Positions 1-8,445 are shown, counted from the stretch's first letter. The stretch is DNA of 64,000 bases from Chryseosolibacter sp964493505 (GCA_964493505.1 CAZBNP010000004.1:124001-188000), one strand, 5' to 3'. Notes: generated by a model not told the origin, from the letters alone. Program-made: numbers and translations.

Positions 1-2
1 TT

Positions 3-1343
3 ATCAAGTGGGCAAAAGAAAATGGATTTCTCGAACGGGTGGAAATACTCGGATTCGTCGATGGAAATCGTTCGCTTGACTGGATCCACAATGTAGGCGG
101 AAAGGTGATCAACCTGTTGTGTAAGGGCTCGTTGAAGCACGTTCAGGGCCAGTTGCGCAGAACGCCGGAAGAACACGTCGCAGACATCCGGAGCACGCTC
201 GCACACGCGGAGAAACTCGGGATCAGGGTGAATGTGTATTTCGAAGACTGGTCGAATGGAATGCGCGATTCGCGCGATTATGTTCATTTTCTCATGGACT
301 CGCTGAAGAACGAACGCATTGAAAGGTTCATGCTCCCCGATACGCTGGGCGTCCTTAATCCCGACGAGACATACCGTTTCGTGAAGGATATGGCCGATCG
401 CTACCCGGAAGCGCGGTTTGATTTCCACGCGCATAACGACTACGACTTTTCAGTTGCGAATTGCTTCTCAGCCGTAAAGGCAGGCGCGACTGCTTTGCAT
501 GTTACCGTCAACGGACTCGGTGAGCGGGCAGGGAACGCTCCGCTGTCGAGTGTTGTGGCGGTTCTGAAAGATCATCTCGACGTTGAATTCTCCGTGGATG
601 AGACGATGCTCTACAACGTCAGCAAACTGGTGGAAGTGTTTTCCGGAATCGGGGTGCCGAACAACAAACCTGTGATTGGCGAACACGTCTTTACACAAAC
701 CTGTGGCGTTCATGCCGACGGCGATAACAAGGGCAATCTCTATCACAATGAATTGATGCCCGAACGATTCGGACGAACCCGCAAATATGCGCTTGGCAAA
801 ACATCGGGCAATGCGAGTATCCGGAAGAATCTGGAGTCGTTGGGGATTGAGCTCGACCCCGAAGCGCTGAAGAAAGTAACACAACGCGTAGTTGAACTCG
901 GTGACAAGAAAGAGAATATTTCACCGGAAGATCTTCCTTACATCATTTCGGATGTGCTGGGGCGCGAATTGATCCCCGAGAAGATCAAGATCAGGAATTA
1001 TTACTCCAGCCATGTTTATAACCTGAAACCGATCTCTACGCTGAGTATTGAGATCGAAGGAGAGGTGTATGAAGCGACCTCTACCGGTGATGGGCAATAT
1101 GATGCGTTCATGAAGGCAGTCAAGTCGATATATGATCAGCTGGGTAAAAAGCTTCCTCAGCTCACCGATTACAAGATATCTATCCCGCCCGGCGGGCGTA
1201 CTGACGCGTTTGTCGAAACCATAATCACCTGGGATATGGATGGGCGGGTGTTCAAAACACGCGGCTTTGAATTTGATCAGCAGGAAGCCGCGATCACTGC
1301 TACGCTGAAGATGCTGAATTTGATTGAGAGGCAAGCCGGGTAG
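3..1343 (+). CDS. 2-isopropylmalate/citramalate synthase family protein (5' end cut off)
   Basis: This enzyme of the HMGL-like/LeuA family condenses acetyl-CoA with a 2-oxo acid in leucine or isoleucine precursor synthesis. The frame is open to the left edge, so the N-terminus with the first catalytic strands lies outside the window; a GTG at 39 is internal, not the start. Visible are the metal-binding HAHND motif (about residue 140 of the visible part), the signature GLGERAGN, the HADG motif of the communication region, and a C-terminal LeuA-type allosteric domain (about residues 320-430) that usually binds the feedback amino acid. Which substrate is used (2-oxoisovalerate or pyruvate) cannot be decided without the missing N-terminus. 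The last 44 bases overlap the end of the convergent transporter gene. Confidence 0.85.
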   Translation: MKWAKENGFLERVEILGFVDGNRSLDWIHNVGGKVINLLCKGSLKHVQGQLRRTPEEHVADIRSTLAHAEKLGIRVNVYFEDWSNGMRDSRDYVHFLMDSLKNERIERFMLPDTLGVLNPDETYRFVKDMADRYPEARFDFHAHNDYDFSVANCFSAVKAGATALHVTVNGLGERAGNAPLSSVVAVLKDHLDVEFSVDETMLYNVSKLVEVFSGIGVPNNKPVIGEHVFTQTCGVHADGDNKGNLYHNELMPERFGRTRKYALGKTSGNASIRKNLESLGIELDPEALKKVTQRVVELGDKKENISPEDLPYIISDVLGRELIPEKIKIRNYYSSHVYNLKPISTLSIEIEGEVYEATSTGDGQYDAFMKAVKSIYDQLGKKLPQLTDYKISIPPGGRTDAFVETIITWDMDGRVFKTRGFEFDQQEAAITATLKMLNLIERQAG

Positions 1344-2598
1344 GCGCGGTGGCTGTCGGTAGCCGCCTGATCGCGATAATTGTCAATATCGCCGATAGGA
1401 GCAGCGAACCGGCCATGAAATTGTATGATGCACCGAAGCCGCCGGTGATCTCATTGAGGTATCCCACCAGCAGGGCACCGGCAAACGATCCCAGTGCTCC
1501 CAGGCTATTGATAAGCGCGACAGCGCCGCCCGATACATTCTTGGGGAGGATCTCTGTAATAACCGCGAAGAACGGACCATAGGGTGCATACATAGCGGCG
1601 CCGGCGATCACGAGCAACACGAACGAAATCCAGAAATTGTTTGGCCCGATCAGATAGGAGCAGTAGAAGCAGATAGCACCGATGAGCAGAAATGGCCAGA
1701 TAAACGCTTTGCGACGCAGGAATTTGTCGGAGAAGTAGGACGCGACCAGCATAGCGATAACGGCGAAAAGGTAGGGAACCGATGATAACCATCCCGTCGC
1801 TACAATTCCAACATTGGGCGCTTCATTGATGATACTGGGTAGCCACATGACGAATCCGTAAACGCCGATACACCAAAGTGCGTATTGAAGAGACAGCAAA
1901 ATGACTACGCGCGACCTGAATGCTTCGCCGTAGTTGCGCACGGGCTTGATCGCTTGTTGTTCCTGTTGCAGTTTGGCCTTTAGCGCTTCCTTTTCTTCGG
2001 ACGACAACCACTTTGCATCGGCCGGCTTGTCATCAACGAGTCGCCACCAGAAGAATGCCCATATCACGGCGGGCACACCTTCAATAATGAACATCCATCG
2101 CCAGCCAACCGAGTCGATCAGGTAGCCGGAGAGGATAGACATCCAAAGGATTGTCACCGGGTTGCCCAGGATAAGAAAGGTGTTTGCCCTGGAGCGCTCC
2201 GACCTGGTGAACCATCTGCTTAACAGAATGATCATCGCGGGCATTACGGCACTTTCCACAACCCCTAGCAGGAAGCGGATCACGATCAGTAAATTTGCGC
2301 TGGTGGCCATGCCTGTTGCCGCGGCGAGCGAACCCCAGAGGATCAACGACCAGAAGATAAGTTTCTTTGCACTGTGGCGCTCTGCGTAAATCGCCCCGGG
2401 TATCTGAAAGAAGAAATACCCCAGAAAGAAAAGGGAGGCGAGCAGTGACGACATACCCCGCGTGATATTGAGATCTTCCTGCATTCCGCCCGCGACACCG
2501 AACGCATAGTTGGCGCGGTCGAGATAGGCGAGACTGTATGTGATAAATGCTATCGGGATTAACCGAAGCCAGCGAGCCTTGGCAATTGTATCTCTCAT
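1300..2598 (-). CDS. MFS transporter, anion:cation symporter (sugar-acid type)
   Basis: A 432-residue inner-membrane permease with about 12 hydrophobic segments and a charged central loop near residues 190-220. The early motif LAYLDRANYAFG and the following TM pattern are typical of the ACS branch (hexuronate, galactonate and tartrate permeases), so uptake of a sugar acid or other organic anion is likely; the substrate is inference. An in-frame ATG lies 36 bases further upstream (2634). I prefer 2598 because a TATATTTA box, one base from the Bacteroidota -7 consensus, lies between the two at 2614-2621 and would place the RNA start just before 2598. The 3' end overlaps the convergent synthase gene by 44 bases. 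Confidence 0.85.
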   Translation of the reverse strand: MRDTIAKARWLRLIPIAFITYSLAYLDRANYAFGVAGGMQEDLNITRGMSSLLASLFFLGYFFFQIPGAIYAERHSAKKLIFWSLILWGSLAAATGMATSANLLIVIRFLLGVVESAVMPAMIILLSRWFTRSERSRANTFLILGNPVTILWMSILSGYLIDSVGWRWMFIIEGVPAVIWAFFWWRLVDDKPADAKWLSSEEKEALKAKLQQEQQAIKPVRNYGEAFRSRVVILLSLQYALWCIGVYGFVMWLPSIINEAPNVGIVATGWLSSVPYLFAVIAMLVASYFSDKFLRRKAFIWPFLLIGAICFYCSYLIGPNNFWISFVLLVIAGAAMYAPYGPFFAVITEILPKNVSGGAVALINSLGALGSFAGALLVGYLNEITGGFGASYNFMAGSLLLSAILTIIAIRRLPTATAPTRLASQSNSASSA

Positions 2599-2613
2599 CT
2601 GAGGTTGAACTCT

Positions 2614-2641
2614 TAAATATACAAGTTGCAACATACAACTT
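2614..2641 (-). promoter_or_regulatory. Likely promoter of the MFS gene with an inverted repeat over the -33 region
   Basis: The minus strand reads TATATTTA at 2621-2614 (consensus TAnnTTTG, one mismatch). Directly upstream lies an inverted repeat with arms AAGTTG (2623-2628) and CAACTT (2636-2641) and a 7-base spacer, placed where a regulator would block the -33 contact. Confidence 0.4.
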
Positions 2642-2685
2642 TTTTGATAGGGATTATGCCAGCCATTCCCGCATTGCCCTGGTTG

Positions 2686-2704
2686 AATTTACCAGCGGTA
2701 AATT
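2686..2704. promoter_or_regulatory. 19-bp operator-like palindrome between the MFS and META genes
   Basis: AATTTACCAGCGGTAAATT has two perfect 8-base arms around a 3-base centre. It lies 88 bases upstream of the MFS start and 60 bases upstream of the META lipoprotein start, in a divergent promoter region. It has no adjacent T-run and so does not look like a terminator. A transcription-factor site is the simplest reading; the family of the factor is unknown. Confidence 0.45.
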
Positions 2705-2763
2705 AATTGTGCGGATCTTTTTAAATTGGTACGATTATTATCCCTGTCTCAAAAAAAGTCAAG

Positions 2764-3198
2764 ATGAAAGCCAATATCACGTTTATCCTGCTGATCTCAC
2801 TATTGGTACAATGCCGAAGTCAGCAACAAAACAGTACAGAGGGGGTAACACTGGTGAATTCGCATTGGAGTCTGGTAGAACTGAATGGAAATAAGGTAGT
2901 CACTCCGCCCGGAGGACGTGAAGTCTACATGGAGTTGATACAGGAGGGGACTGAATTCAGGCTGCAGGGCTTCGCGGGCTGCAATGGACTGGGAGGGAGT
3001 TGCCAATTTGATAGAAACACCATCAAGTTTCAACCGATTACCACCCGGATGTTTTGCGAAGCGCAGATGCAGGTTGAAAACGGGTTCACTGAGATGCTGA
3101 CGGGTGCCAACAATTATCGCATTGTCGGCACATCCCTTGAGCTTTACCGGGGGAGTCAGTTGCTCGGAAAATTAGAGTCACAGGGCAGCACCGAATGA
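2764..3198 (+). CDS. META domain lipoprotein
   Basis: A 144-residue protein with a short signal peptide ending in a lipobox-like LVQC at residue 17, so it is probably lipid-anchored in the envelope. The rest is one META domain (HslJ-like), with the usual opening 'W.L..LNG' (residues 34-42) and the GCN.. motif of the family (FAGCNGLGG, about residues 70-78). META-domain proteins have been linked to heat or novobiocin tolerance in E. coli, but no biochemical role is established. It stands alone and faces the Gfo/Idh/MocA gene, with only 10 bases between the two stop codons. Confidence 0.8.
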   Translation: MKANITFILLISLLVQCRSQQQNSTEGVTLVNSHWSLVELNGNKVVTPPGGREVYMELIQEGTEFRLQGFAGCNGLGGSCQFDRNTIKFQPITTRMFCEAQMQVENGFTEMLTGANNYRIVGTSLELYRGSQLLGKLESQGSTE

Positions 3199-3208
3199 AC
3201 CATGTGTT

Positions 3209-4177
3209 TTATGACGCGCCGGCCACGTCAATGACGCGCATCGTCACCAGTGCTTCTTCAAGGGAGCATGGGTTGGGTCCGTTTCCGAGAAAGAATTTCA
3301 CAACATCATCGATCATATTCTGCTGAATATTTTCCGGATAGTCGAGTGTGATCCTTTCTGTACCGTTGTTAGTGGTGAGGGTGATGGGGGCGGGTTGAAA
3401 GAATGAGAAGGCGATCTTCCCGGCGTCTCCGATGATTTCACAGGAATCTTCTTCCGCGCTACGGTGTACGTTGAATGCCCAGAGTGCATGGATATGGACG
3501 TCGCCAAACAACGCGTCGACATGGGTGAGGTCGGGTGCGGGATATTCCTTTTTCTGGTTGATAGAATGGCCGTTCACCTGTGTCGGATGTCCAAAGAGCC
3601 AATAGAAAATATCCAGCTGATGTGGTGCGAGGTCGTAGAAGAGGCCACCCCCCGAAATTTCAGGATCGATTCTCCAGTAGTCATGGGTATCAGCCGGTGC
3701 TTTCAGCGTCCTGGAAACGACCAGGCCAGGTTTGCCGATGGCGCCTGATTCGATGAGCGACTTTATCTTTCTGAATACGGGCAGGCCGCGCCGGTAATGT
3801 GCCACGGAGGCTTTCACGTTCAGCTTTGCCGACATCTCCAGTATTTTCTGGCAGGAGGCGCTGTTGAGTGCGACCGGTTTCTCAATATAGACGGGTTTTC
3901 CCGCCTGCATGGCAGCGATAGCATACTGTTCGTGGTAGGCAGGCGGCGTAGCGATGTAAACGGCGTTGATATCCGGATCGTTGATCAACGCGTCTGCGTC
4001 GGAATAGTATCTTGATACCTTATGGCGGTTAGCGTAGTCTTTGGCTTTTTCCGCATTGCGACGCATCACGGCGACAAGCGACGAGTTGGAAACTTTCTTA
4101 AACGCCGGCCCGCTTTTTACTTCGCATACATCGCCCACTCCCAATATTCCCCATCGGATTTCCTTCGTAGTATTCAT
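3209..4177 (-). CDS. Gfo/Idh/MocA family oxidoreductase
   Basis: A 322-residue cytoplasmic NAD(P)-dependent sugar dehydrogenase-like protein. The N-terminal Rossmann fold starts at GILGVGDV (about residues 10-17), followed by the ATPP loop and the family signature lysine in YIEKPVALN (about residues 96-104). A GFO_IDH_MocA C-terminal domain follows, with a histidine in APHQLDIFYWL that matches the usual catalytic position. No signal peptide is present. It is divergently arranged with an SMP-30 family lactonase, which would fit oxidation of a sugar to a lactone followed by ring opening. The substrate is unknown. Confidence 0.85.
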   Translation of the reverse strand: MNTTKEIRWGILGVGDVCEVKSGPAFKKVSNSSLVAVMRRNAEKAKDYANRHKVSRYYSDADALINDPDINAVYIATPPAYHEQYAIAAMQAGKPVYIEKPVALNSASCQKILEMSAKLNVKASVAHYRRGLPVFRKIKSLIESGAIGKPGLVVSRTLKAPADTHDYWRIDPEISGGGLFYDLAPHQLDIFYWLFGHPTQVNGHSINQKKEYPAPDLTHVDALFGDVHIHALWAFNVHRSAEEDSCEIIGDAGKIAFSFFQPAPITLTTNNGTERITLDYPENIQQNMIDDVVKFFLGNGPNPCSLEEALVTMRVIDVAGAS

Positions 4178-4340
4178 CCCGGAATTTTAAGGAAGTCGCG
4201 CTGGAAATCAAAGGGTGCGGCGTGTGAATCGCACTTTCCTCCCTTCTAATATTTTCCCGGACCGTCAATTCCGCAATAAAATCACGGGCAGCTGCGAAAT
4301 GATAGTGAAACTCACTAAATTTTGCGCTGATCCAAAGGAC

Positions 4341-5240
4341 ATGAAAAGTGTACATCTGTTACCCTGGCTTGCTGTGGCGGCATTCGTCGCCTGCGCGCAG
4401 CCCTCAAAAAAAAGCAAACTGATCGCCAATGGCGCGCAGCCGGAACTGATCTCGTCGTCATTCAGTTTTACGGAGGGTCCTGCGGTAGACCGGGAGGGAA
4501 ACGTTTTTTTTACCGACCAGCCCAATAACCGGATATTGAAGTGGACGCCCGGCTCGGGTGTCAGTGTGTTTATGGAGGATGCGGGAAGATCTAACGGGTT
4601 GTATTTCGATCGCGCGGGTAATTTGTTCGCGTGCGCGGATGAGAAAAATGAGTTATGGCAGATAGCCCCTGACAAGACCGTGACTGTTTTGGTCCGCGAT
4701 TTTGAGGATAAACGATTGAATGGTCCCAACGATCTATGGGTAGACCATAAAGGAGGGATATATTTTACGGACCCGTTCTACCAGCGCTCGTACTGGTCTC
4801 ACACGGAGCCGGAAATCGGCACGCAGGATATCTATTATCTCTCGCCAGACAGGAGTTCGCTGAGAAAAGTAATGGGTGATTTCAGCAGGCCAAACGGGAT
4901 CATCGGTAGTCCGGATGGCCGGCTACTGTACGTTGCCGATATCGGTGCGGGCAAGACATACGCCTTCGGCATTCAGCCGGATGGTTCATTGACTGACAGG
5001 AAACTCTTTGCTGAAATGGGCTCCGATGGTATGACGCTCGACGCCAAAGGGAATCTGTACATTACGGGTAAGGGAATTACGGTATTTAATTCATCAGGCG
5101 AAAAGGTGGAACACATCGCTATTGACGAGCCGTGGACTGCGAACGTATGCTTTGGCGGGAGGAAAGGAAAGACACTTTTTATCACCGCGTCGAAGTCCGT
5201 TTATACGCTTGAAATGAAGGTGAGGGGTGCCGGATTATAA
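4341..5240 (+). CDS. SMP-30/gluconolactonase family lipoprotein
   Basis: A 299-residue six-bladed beta-propeller lactonase. The start at 4341 gives a clean lipoprotein signal (LAVAAFVAC, Cys at residue 18); in-frame ATGs at 4299 and 4215 would put an unlikely hydrophilic stretch before it. The SGL domain fills the rest: FTEGPAVD carries the metal-binding Glu, NGPNDLWVD and FSRPNGI provide the Asn ligands, and the conserved Asp lies in GSDGMTLD. Members hydrolyse sugar lactones or related esters with Ca2+ or Zn2+. The lipid anchor places it in the periplasm or on the surface, unlike its cytoplasmic oxidoreductase neighbour, so a direct shared reaction is only a hypothesis. Confidence 0.85.
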   Translation: MKSVHLLPWLAVAAFVACAQPSKKSKLIANGAQPELISSSFSFTEGPAVDREGNVFFTDQPNNRILKWTPGSGVSVFMEDAGRSNGLYFDRAGNLFACADEKNELWQIAPDKTVTVLVRDFEDKRLNGPNDLWVDHKGGIYFTDPFYQRSYWSHTEPEIGTQDIYYLSPDRSSLRKVMGDFSRPNGIIGSPDGRLLYVADIGAGKTYAFGIQPDGSLTDRKLFAEMGSDGMTLDAKGNLYITGKGITVFNSSGEKVEHIAIDEPWTANVCFGGRKGKTLFITASKSVYTLEMKVRGAGL

Positions 5241-5269
5241 AAAAACGTCTGACCATTAGGCCAGACGTT
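5236..5269 (-). terminator. Intrinsic terminator of the Hsp20-like gene
   Basis: Arms AACGTCTG (5244-5251) and CAGACGTT (5262-5269) form an 8-bp stem. On the minus strand the stem is followed by a run of seven T, just beyond the stop of the heat-shock-like gene. On the plus strand there is no T-run, so it acts mainly leftward. Confidence 0.8.
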
Positions 5270-5272
5270 GGG

Positions 5273-5647
5273 TTATTCATTGATTGGTACTCTTCTGTTG
5301 TAGCCGTTAGACATTTCATTATAAGGCAGCGTAATGACGAGTTCCGTGTCTTCATAAGTTGCCTGAATCGCCGGAATTTCCACGTAGTATGGCAGCGTTT
5401 GATTTACCACTTCTTTAGGTAGGTAAACCTGCTCGCCTGATGTGATCATCGGGATGTGGTAGAAAACATTCAACCGGTTGTTGTTGATCTCTACCTGAAG
5501 CATCTCTTTGCTTACTCCGGGAACGCGGACTCTCAGTTCGCTACCCTCCGGCCTGTCGCGGTATGAGAGGTACGGCTCGCTCACTCCGCCATTCAGCGTA
5601 TTCAACAGATCTACTGTAGTTAATAGCTGTTTGAATTTGTTCTTCAT
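5273..5647 (-). CDS. Small heat-shock (Hsp20/alpha-crystallin-like) protein, divergent
   Basis: A 124-residue protein with an alpha-crystallin-like beta-sandwich (about residues 25-115): an opening SELRVRVPGVSKEMLQVEINNNRLNV matches the 'vdlPGv.kedi.v.v.nn.L.I' core of Hsp20 proteins. The N-terminal arm is short and the C-terminal tail has VPI in place of a usual I-x-I motif. The start at 5647 is fixed by a strong ribosome-binding site (AAAGGAGG, then TAATA, then ATG), which is unusual for Bacteroidota and suggests high expression. A longer frame from 5689 would run through this site. Its likely role is ATP-independent holdase activity in the cytoplasm. It is transcribed alone and has its own terminator. 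Confidence 0.65.
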   Translation of the reverse strand: MKNKFKQLLTTVDLLNTLNGGVSEPYLSYRDRPEGSELRVRVPGVSKEMLQVEINNNRLNVFYHIPMITSGEQVYLPKEVVNQTLPYYVEIPAIQATYEDTELVITLPYNEMSNGYNRRVPINE

Positions 5648-5797
5648 TATTACCTCCTTTTGAATACAAGTGATCAATCCTTGTACCATGTTTCACGAGT
5701 GGACAAAAAGGCTGTGCATGCGTCAAAATTGCTGGTTGCCCCGGGAACTTTTTCGGATTGCAGAAATTTTGACCGGGCATGGTATTTAAACAGACCG

Positions 5798-5829
5798 TTT
5801 GGGGGTTGGGAATTTGCCGTGTATCTTTG
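5798..5829 (+). promoter_or_regulatory. Consensus Bacteroidota promoter of the Skp/OmpH gene
   Basis: A -33 box TTTG (5798-5801), 20-base spacer and -7 box TATCTTTG (5822-5829) match the housekeeping sigma consensus of this phylum exactly. The expected RNA start near 5836 leaves a very short leader. Confidence 0.7.
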
Positions 5830-5850
5830 AGGATGCATAAGATGACTTTC

Positions 5851-6384
5851 ATGAAGATATTCTTTTCCATAATCCTTTTAACCGCCGGTTATTATTCTTA
5901 TTCGCAGACTTCTGCTCCGGCGGGAAAGGTCGGGTATGCCAGTGTTGAATATATTGTTTCGCAGCTTCCGGATATGAAGGAGATCGAAGCTGAGTTAAAG
6001 TCCACACAAACCCAGCTTCGAAATCAATTGCAGTCGAAGTCGCAGGAGGTACAACAACAGTATACGGACTTCAATGCTAATGCCGGCTCCATGACTGATA
6101 CCGTCCGGATCAATACGCAAAGAAAGATCGAACAGGCAATGGCGGAGCTGGAACAAATGCAGCAAGAGGCCCAACAGACACTTGAGAACAAGCGAAAGCT
6201 TTTCATGGCACCGATTTATCTGAATGTCAACAGGGTGATCAGGGAGGTGGCGGTTGAGAATGGCTTCGACATTATTCTGACCGACCGCGTTAGTGGATAT
6301 GATCTTCTTCTGTTCAATACCGAGCAATTAGATATCTCCAACCTTGTACTTCAGAAACTCGGAGTGACACCACCTTCGAAATGA
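5851..6384 (+). CDS. OmpH/Skp family periplasmic chaperone
   Basis: A 177-residue exported protein with a signal peptide (residues 1-18, ending YSYSQ). KVGYASVEYIVSQLP is the family's opening strand ('ia.Vd...i...p'). A long alpha-helical coiled-coil arm rich in Q, E and K follows (about residues 40-115), then a closing strand-helix-strand part (NGFDIILTDRVSGYDLLLFN). Skp-like trimers carry unfolded outer-membrane proteins across the periplasm. The ATGs at 5833 and 5842 are in frame too; 5851 suits both the signal peptide and the promoter position. Only one copy is seen here, whereas Bacteroidota often carry two or three next to bamA. Confidence 0.85.
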   Translation: MKIFFSIILLTAGYYSYSQTSAPAGKVGYASVEYIVSQLPDMKEIEAELKSTQTQLRNQLQSKSQEVQQQYTDFNANAGSMTDTVRINTQRKIEQAMAELEQMQQEAQQTLENKRKLFMAPIYLNVNRVIREVAVENGFDIILTDRVSGYDLLLFNTEQLDISNLVLQKLGVTPPSK

Positions 6385-6433
6385 CATTTTCCCTTTTGTT
6401 TGTTGGCTGCCGATCGACCGATATTTTGTTGAA

Positions 6434-6775
6434 ATGAAATACTCCGTCGCCGCGTCGGTATTGATTTTGATTATTCTGCTTATGCCGGGCCGCAATATTC
6501 CTGACGTCGGAATGGGTGGCGTCGACAAACTTGTTCACTTCGCCATGTTCGCGGTATGGACTGTGGTTGTCCGGTATGATTTTGACCGAGATCCTTTTCC
6601 GTTTTTGCTGACTTTCATTATCGGCGTGTTGTTCGGGGTCGTTACGGAAGTTTTGCAGATGCTCGCTGAGGAACGCACTTTCGACCTGCTCGACATGGGT
6701 GCTAACGTGCTTGGCGTGATAGGGGGGCTGATCGTTAGCGGCCCGATCACCCGGTTTGTCAAACGCCGTTTTTGA
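6434..6775 (+). CDS. VanZ-like family membrane protein
   Basis: A 113-residue integral membrane protein with about four hydrophobic segments. The VanZ-like core is visible: DKLVHFAMFAVW (residues 31-42), the short polar turn, then the acidic motif GVVTEVLQMLAEERTFDLLDMGANVLG (about residues 68-94), in which E, R and D residues recur across the family. VanZ confers low-level teicoplanin resistance in enterococci; the function of the short Bacteroidota forms is unknown. It lies 49 bases after the chaperone gene and 57 bases before xseA and may be cotranscribed with either. Confidence 0.8.
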   Translation: MKYSVAASVLILIILLMPGRNIPDVGMGGVDKLVHFAMFAVWTVVVRYDFDRDPFPFLLTFIIGVLFGVVTEVLQMLAEERTFDLLDMGANVLGVIGGLIVSGPITRFVKRRF

Positions 6776-6832
6776 TTCGTTGATTGTCCCGTCTTTTTTT
6801 ACTTAATTCCATCCACAATTCCCGACGTGACT

Positions 6833-8236
6833 ATGCCAGAGACTGTTGACGGAAAGAAGATATTTACGCTCCAGGAGGTTGCCACAAGCATTCAGAAAAC
6901 GCTCAGCGTGCGTTATACCAGTTCGTTTTGGGTGAAGGCCGAGATGAACAAGCTCAACCACTATCCTCATTCCGGGCATGCATACCCCGAACTTGTCGAC
7001 AAAGTTGATGGGAAGGTGATTGCGCAATTGAAATCCGTTCTCTGGAGAGATGACTATCTGCGTATCAATCGAAATTTCCTGAAGGTGTTGGAGTCACCGC
7101 TGAAAGACGGCATCCGTATGCTTTTTTGTGCGAATGTCACCTTTGACCCGGTATATGGCCTCGCCCTGCGCATTACGGATATCGATCCTGTTTTTTCGCT
7201 CGGGGAACTCGAACGCGAGAAGCAGGAGAGCATTGCCAGGCTGAAGGAGGAGGGTATATTCGATCAAAACCGTTCGCTGCTGTTTCCGATGCTGCCCCAG
7301 CGCCTCGCGATCATTTCCGTGGAGACGAGTAAAGGCTATGCGGATTTCAACAACGTCATAGACAATAACCCGTGGGGATATCGCTTCTTTCACCATTTAT
7401 TCCCATCGGTCCTGCAGGGCGACAGGGCGGTTGATGCCATACGCTATCAGCTTTCTCGAATCCGCCTGGTTGCTTCGCACTTCGATACCGTGGCGATCAT
7501 CAGAGGGGGTGGGGGCGAAGTAGGACTTTCATCGTTCAATGATTTTAACCTCTCAAGAGATATCGCACGCTTCCCGATTCCCGTTCTGACGGGAATCGGC
7601 CATGCCACCAATGAAACAGTGGCGGAAATGGTGTCCTATAGAAATGCCATAACACCAACAGAGCTCGCTGATTTTTTGTTGCAACATTTCCACAATTTTG
7701 CGGGTCCCGTGAATGACGCGGAAGCGATCATTGTGCAAAGATCGAGTAGTATGATTGCCGACGAGCGACAATTGTTCCACCACGCCGTGCGATACTTTAG
7801 ATCGGTTACAGCAAACGTGTTGATAGGAGGTCGTCACCAGGTGCAGGACTTCGCGCGAAGCCTTCTCCGGGAATCGGGGACGAACCTCCGGCGCGAACGG
7901 CAGCTACAGGACTTACTCGCGCAAAAACTGAAAGGATCGACTTTGTCTTTGTGCAGGAACGAAGAGCGGGGTGTGAGGCATAACGCGTTCTCTTTTCGGA
8001 AAGCTGTGCAGGTATGCCTGAAACAGGAGCAGGCCCGGGTTTCAAATGTTGCCCGGACGGTTGCCAACCTCCATCCCGACAACGTTCTCCGGCGCGGTTA
8101 CAGCATCACCCGGATTCGCGGTAAGGCTCTTGTGAGCATTGCTCAAGCCGGCGAATCAGAGGAGATTGAAACCGTGGTCGCCGATGGAGTAATTGTCAGT
8201 AAAATCAAATCAGTAAGCAAACCTCCCGTTGTATGA
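6833..8236 (+). CDS. xseA: Exodeoxyribonuclease VII large subunit
   Basis: The catalytic subunit of exonuclease VII, which degrades single-stranded DNA from both ends in recombination and mismatch repair. At 467 residues it is close to the usual 400-460. An N-terminal OB fold spans about residues 10-110, with SGHAYPELVDK and IAQLKSVLWR matching 'sGH.Yf.LkD...i.a..w'. The nuclease domain follows, with SVETSKGYADF (family usually 'TS..gAA..D'), DTVAIIRGGGGEVGLSSFND and VLTGIGHATNETVAE, then a long helical coiled-coil and a C-terminal strand set (VLRRGYSITR). An ATG at 6833 is preferred over the GTG at 6827. The stop overlaps the start of xseB by four bases. Confidence 0.93.
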   Translation: MPETVDGKKIFTLQEVATSIQKTLSVRYTSSFWVKAEMNKLNHYPHSGHAYPELVDKVDGKVIAQLKSVLWRDDYLRINRNFLKVLESPLKDGIRMLFCANVTFDPVYGLALRITDIDPVFSLGELEREKQESIARLKEEGIFDQNRSLLFPMLPQRLAIISVETSKGYADFNNVIDNNPWGYRFFHHLFPSVLQGDRAVDAIRYQLSRIRLVASHFDTVAIIRGGGGEVGLSSFNDFNLSRDIARFPIPVLTGIGHATNETVAEMVSYRNAITPTELADFLLQHFHNFAGPVNDAEAIIVQRSSSMIADERQLFHHAVRYFRSVTANVLIGGRHQVQDFARSLLRESGTNLRRERQLQDLLAQKLKGSTLSLCRNEERGVRHNAFSFRKAVQVCLKQEQARVSNVARTVANLHPDNVLRRGYSITRIRGKALVSIAQAGESEEIETVVADGVIVSKIKSVSKPPVV

Positions 8237-8445
8237 CCGACCACCCGAATTATACGCAAGCGTTCGAAGAGCTACAGCAGATTGTCTCAGAAATTGAAGA
8301 AGGCCGTATATCGGTCGATGAGCTTTCCGAGAAGGTCAAACGGGCTGCTTACCTGATAAATATCTGCAAGACAAAGCTCACTTCAACGGAAGAGGATGTT
8401 AGCAAGATCCTGAAGGACCTGGAAAACAACGCGCCGGAAGAATAA
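8233..8445 (+). CDS. xseB: Exodeoxyribonuclease VII small subunit
   Basis: A 70-residue helical protein of the XseB family. It begins with NYTQAFEELQQIVSEIEEGRISVDELSEKV, the two-helix hairpin that binds the coiled-coil of XseA, several copies per large subunit. The length is typical (70-80). The ATGA overlap with xseA suggests translational coupling, which helps keep the high small-to-large subunit ratio. Confidence 0.93.
   Translation: MTDHPNYTQAFEELQQIVSEIEEGRISVDELSEKVKRAAYLINICKTKLTSTEEDVSKILKDLENNAPEE

Noticed and set aside
5239..5269. Terminator for the SMP-30 gene on the plus strand
   Set aside because: The hairpin lacks a T-run in that direction; it serves the minus-strand gene.
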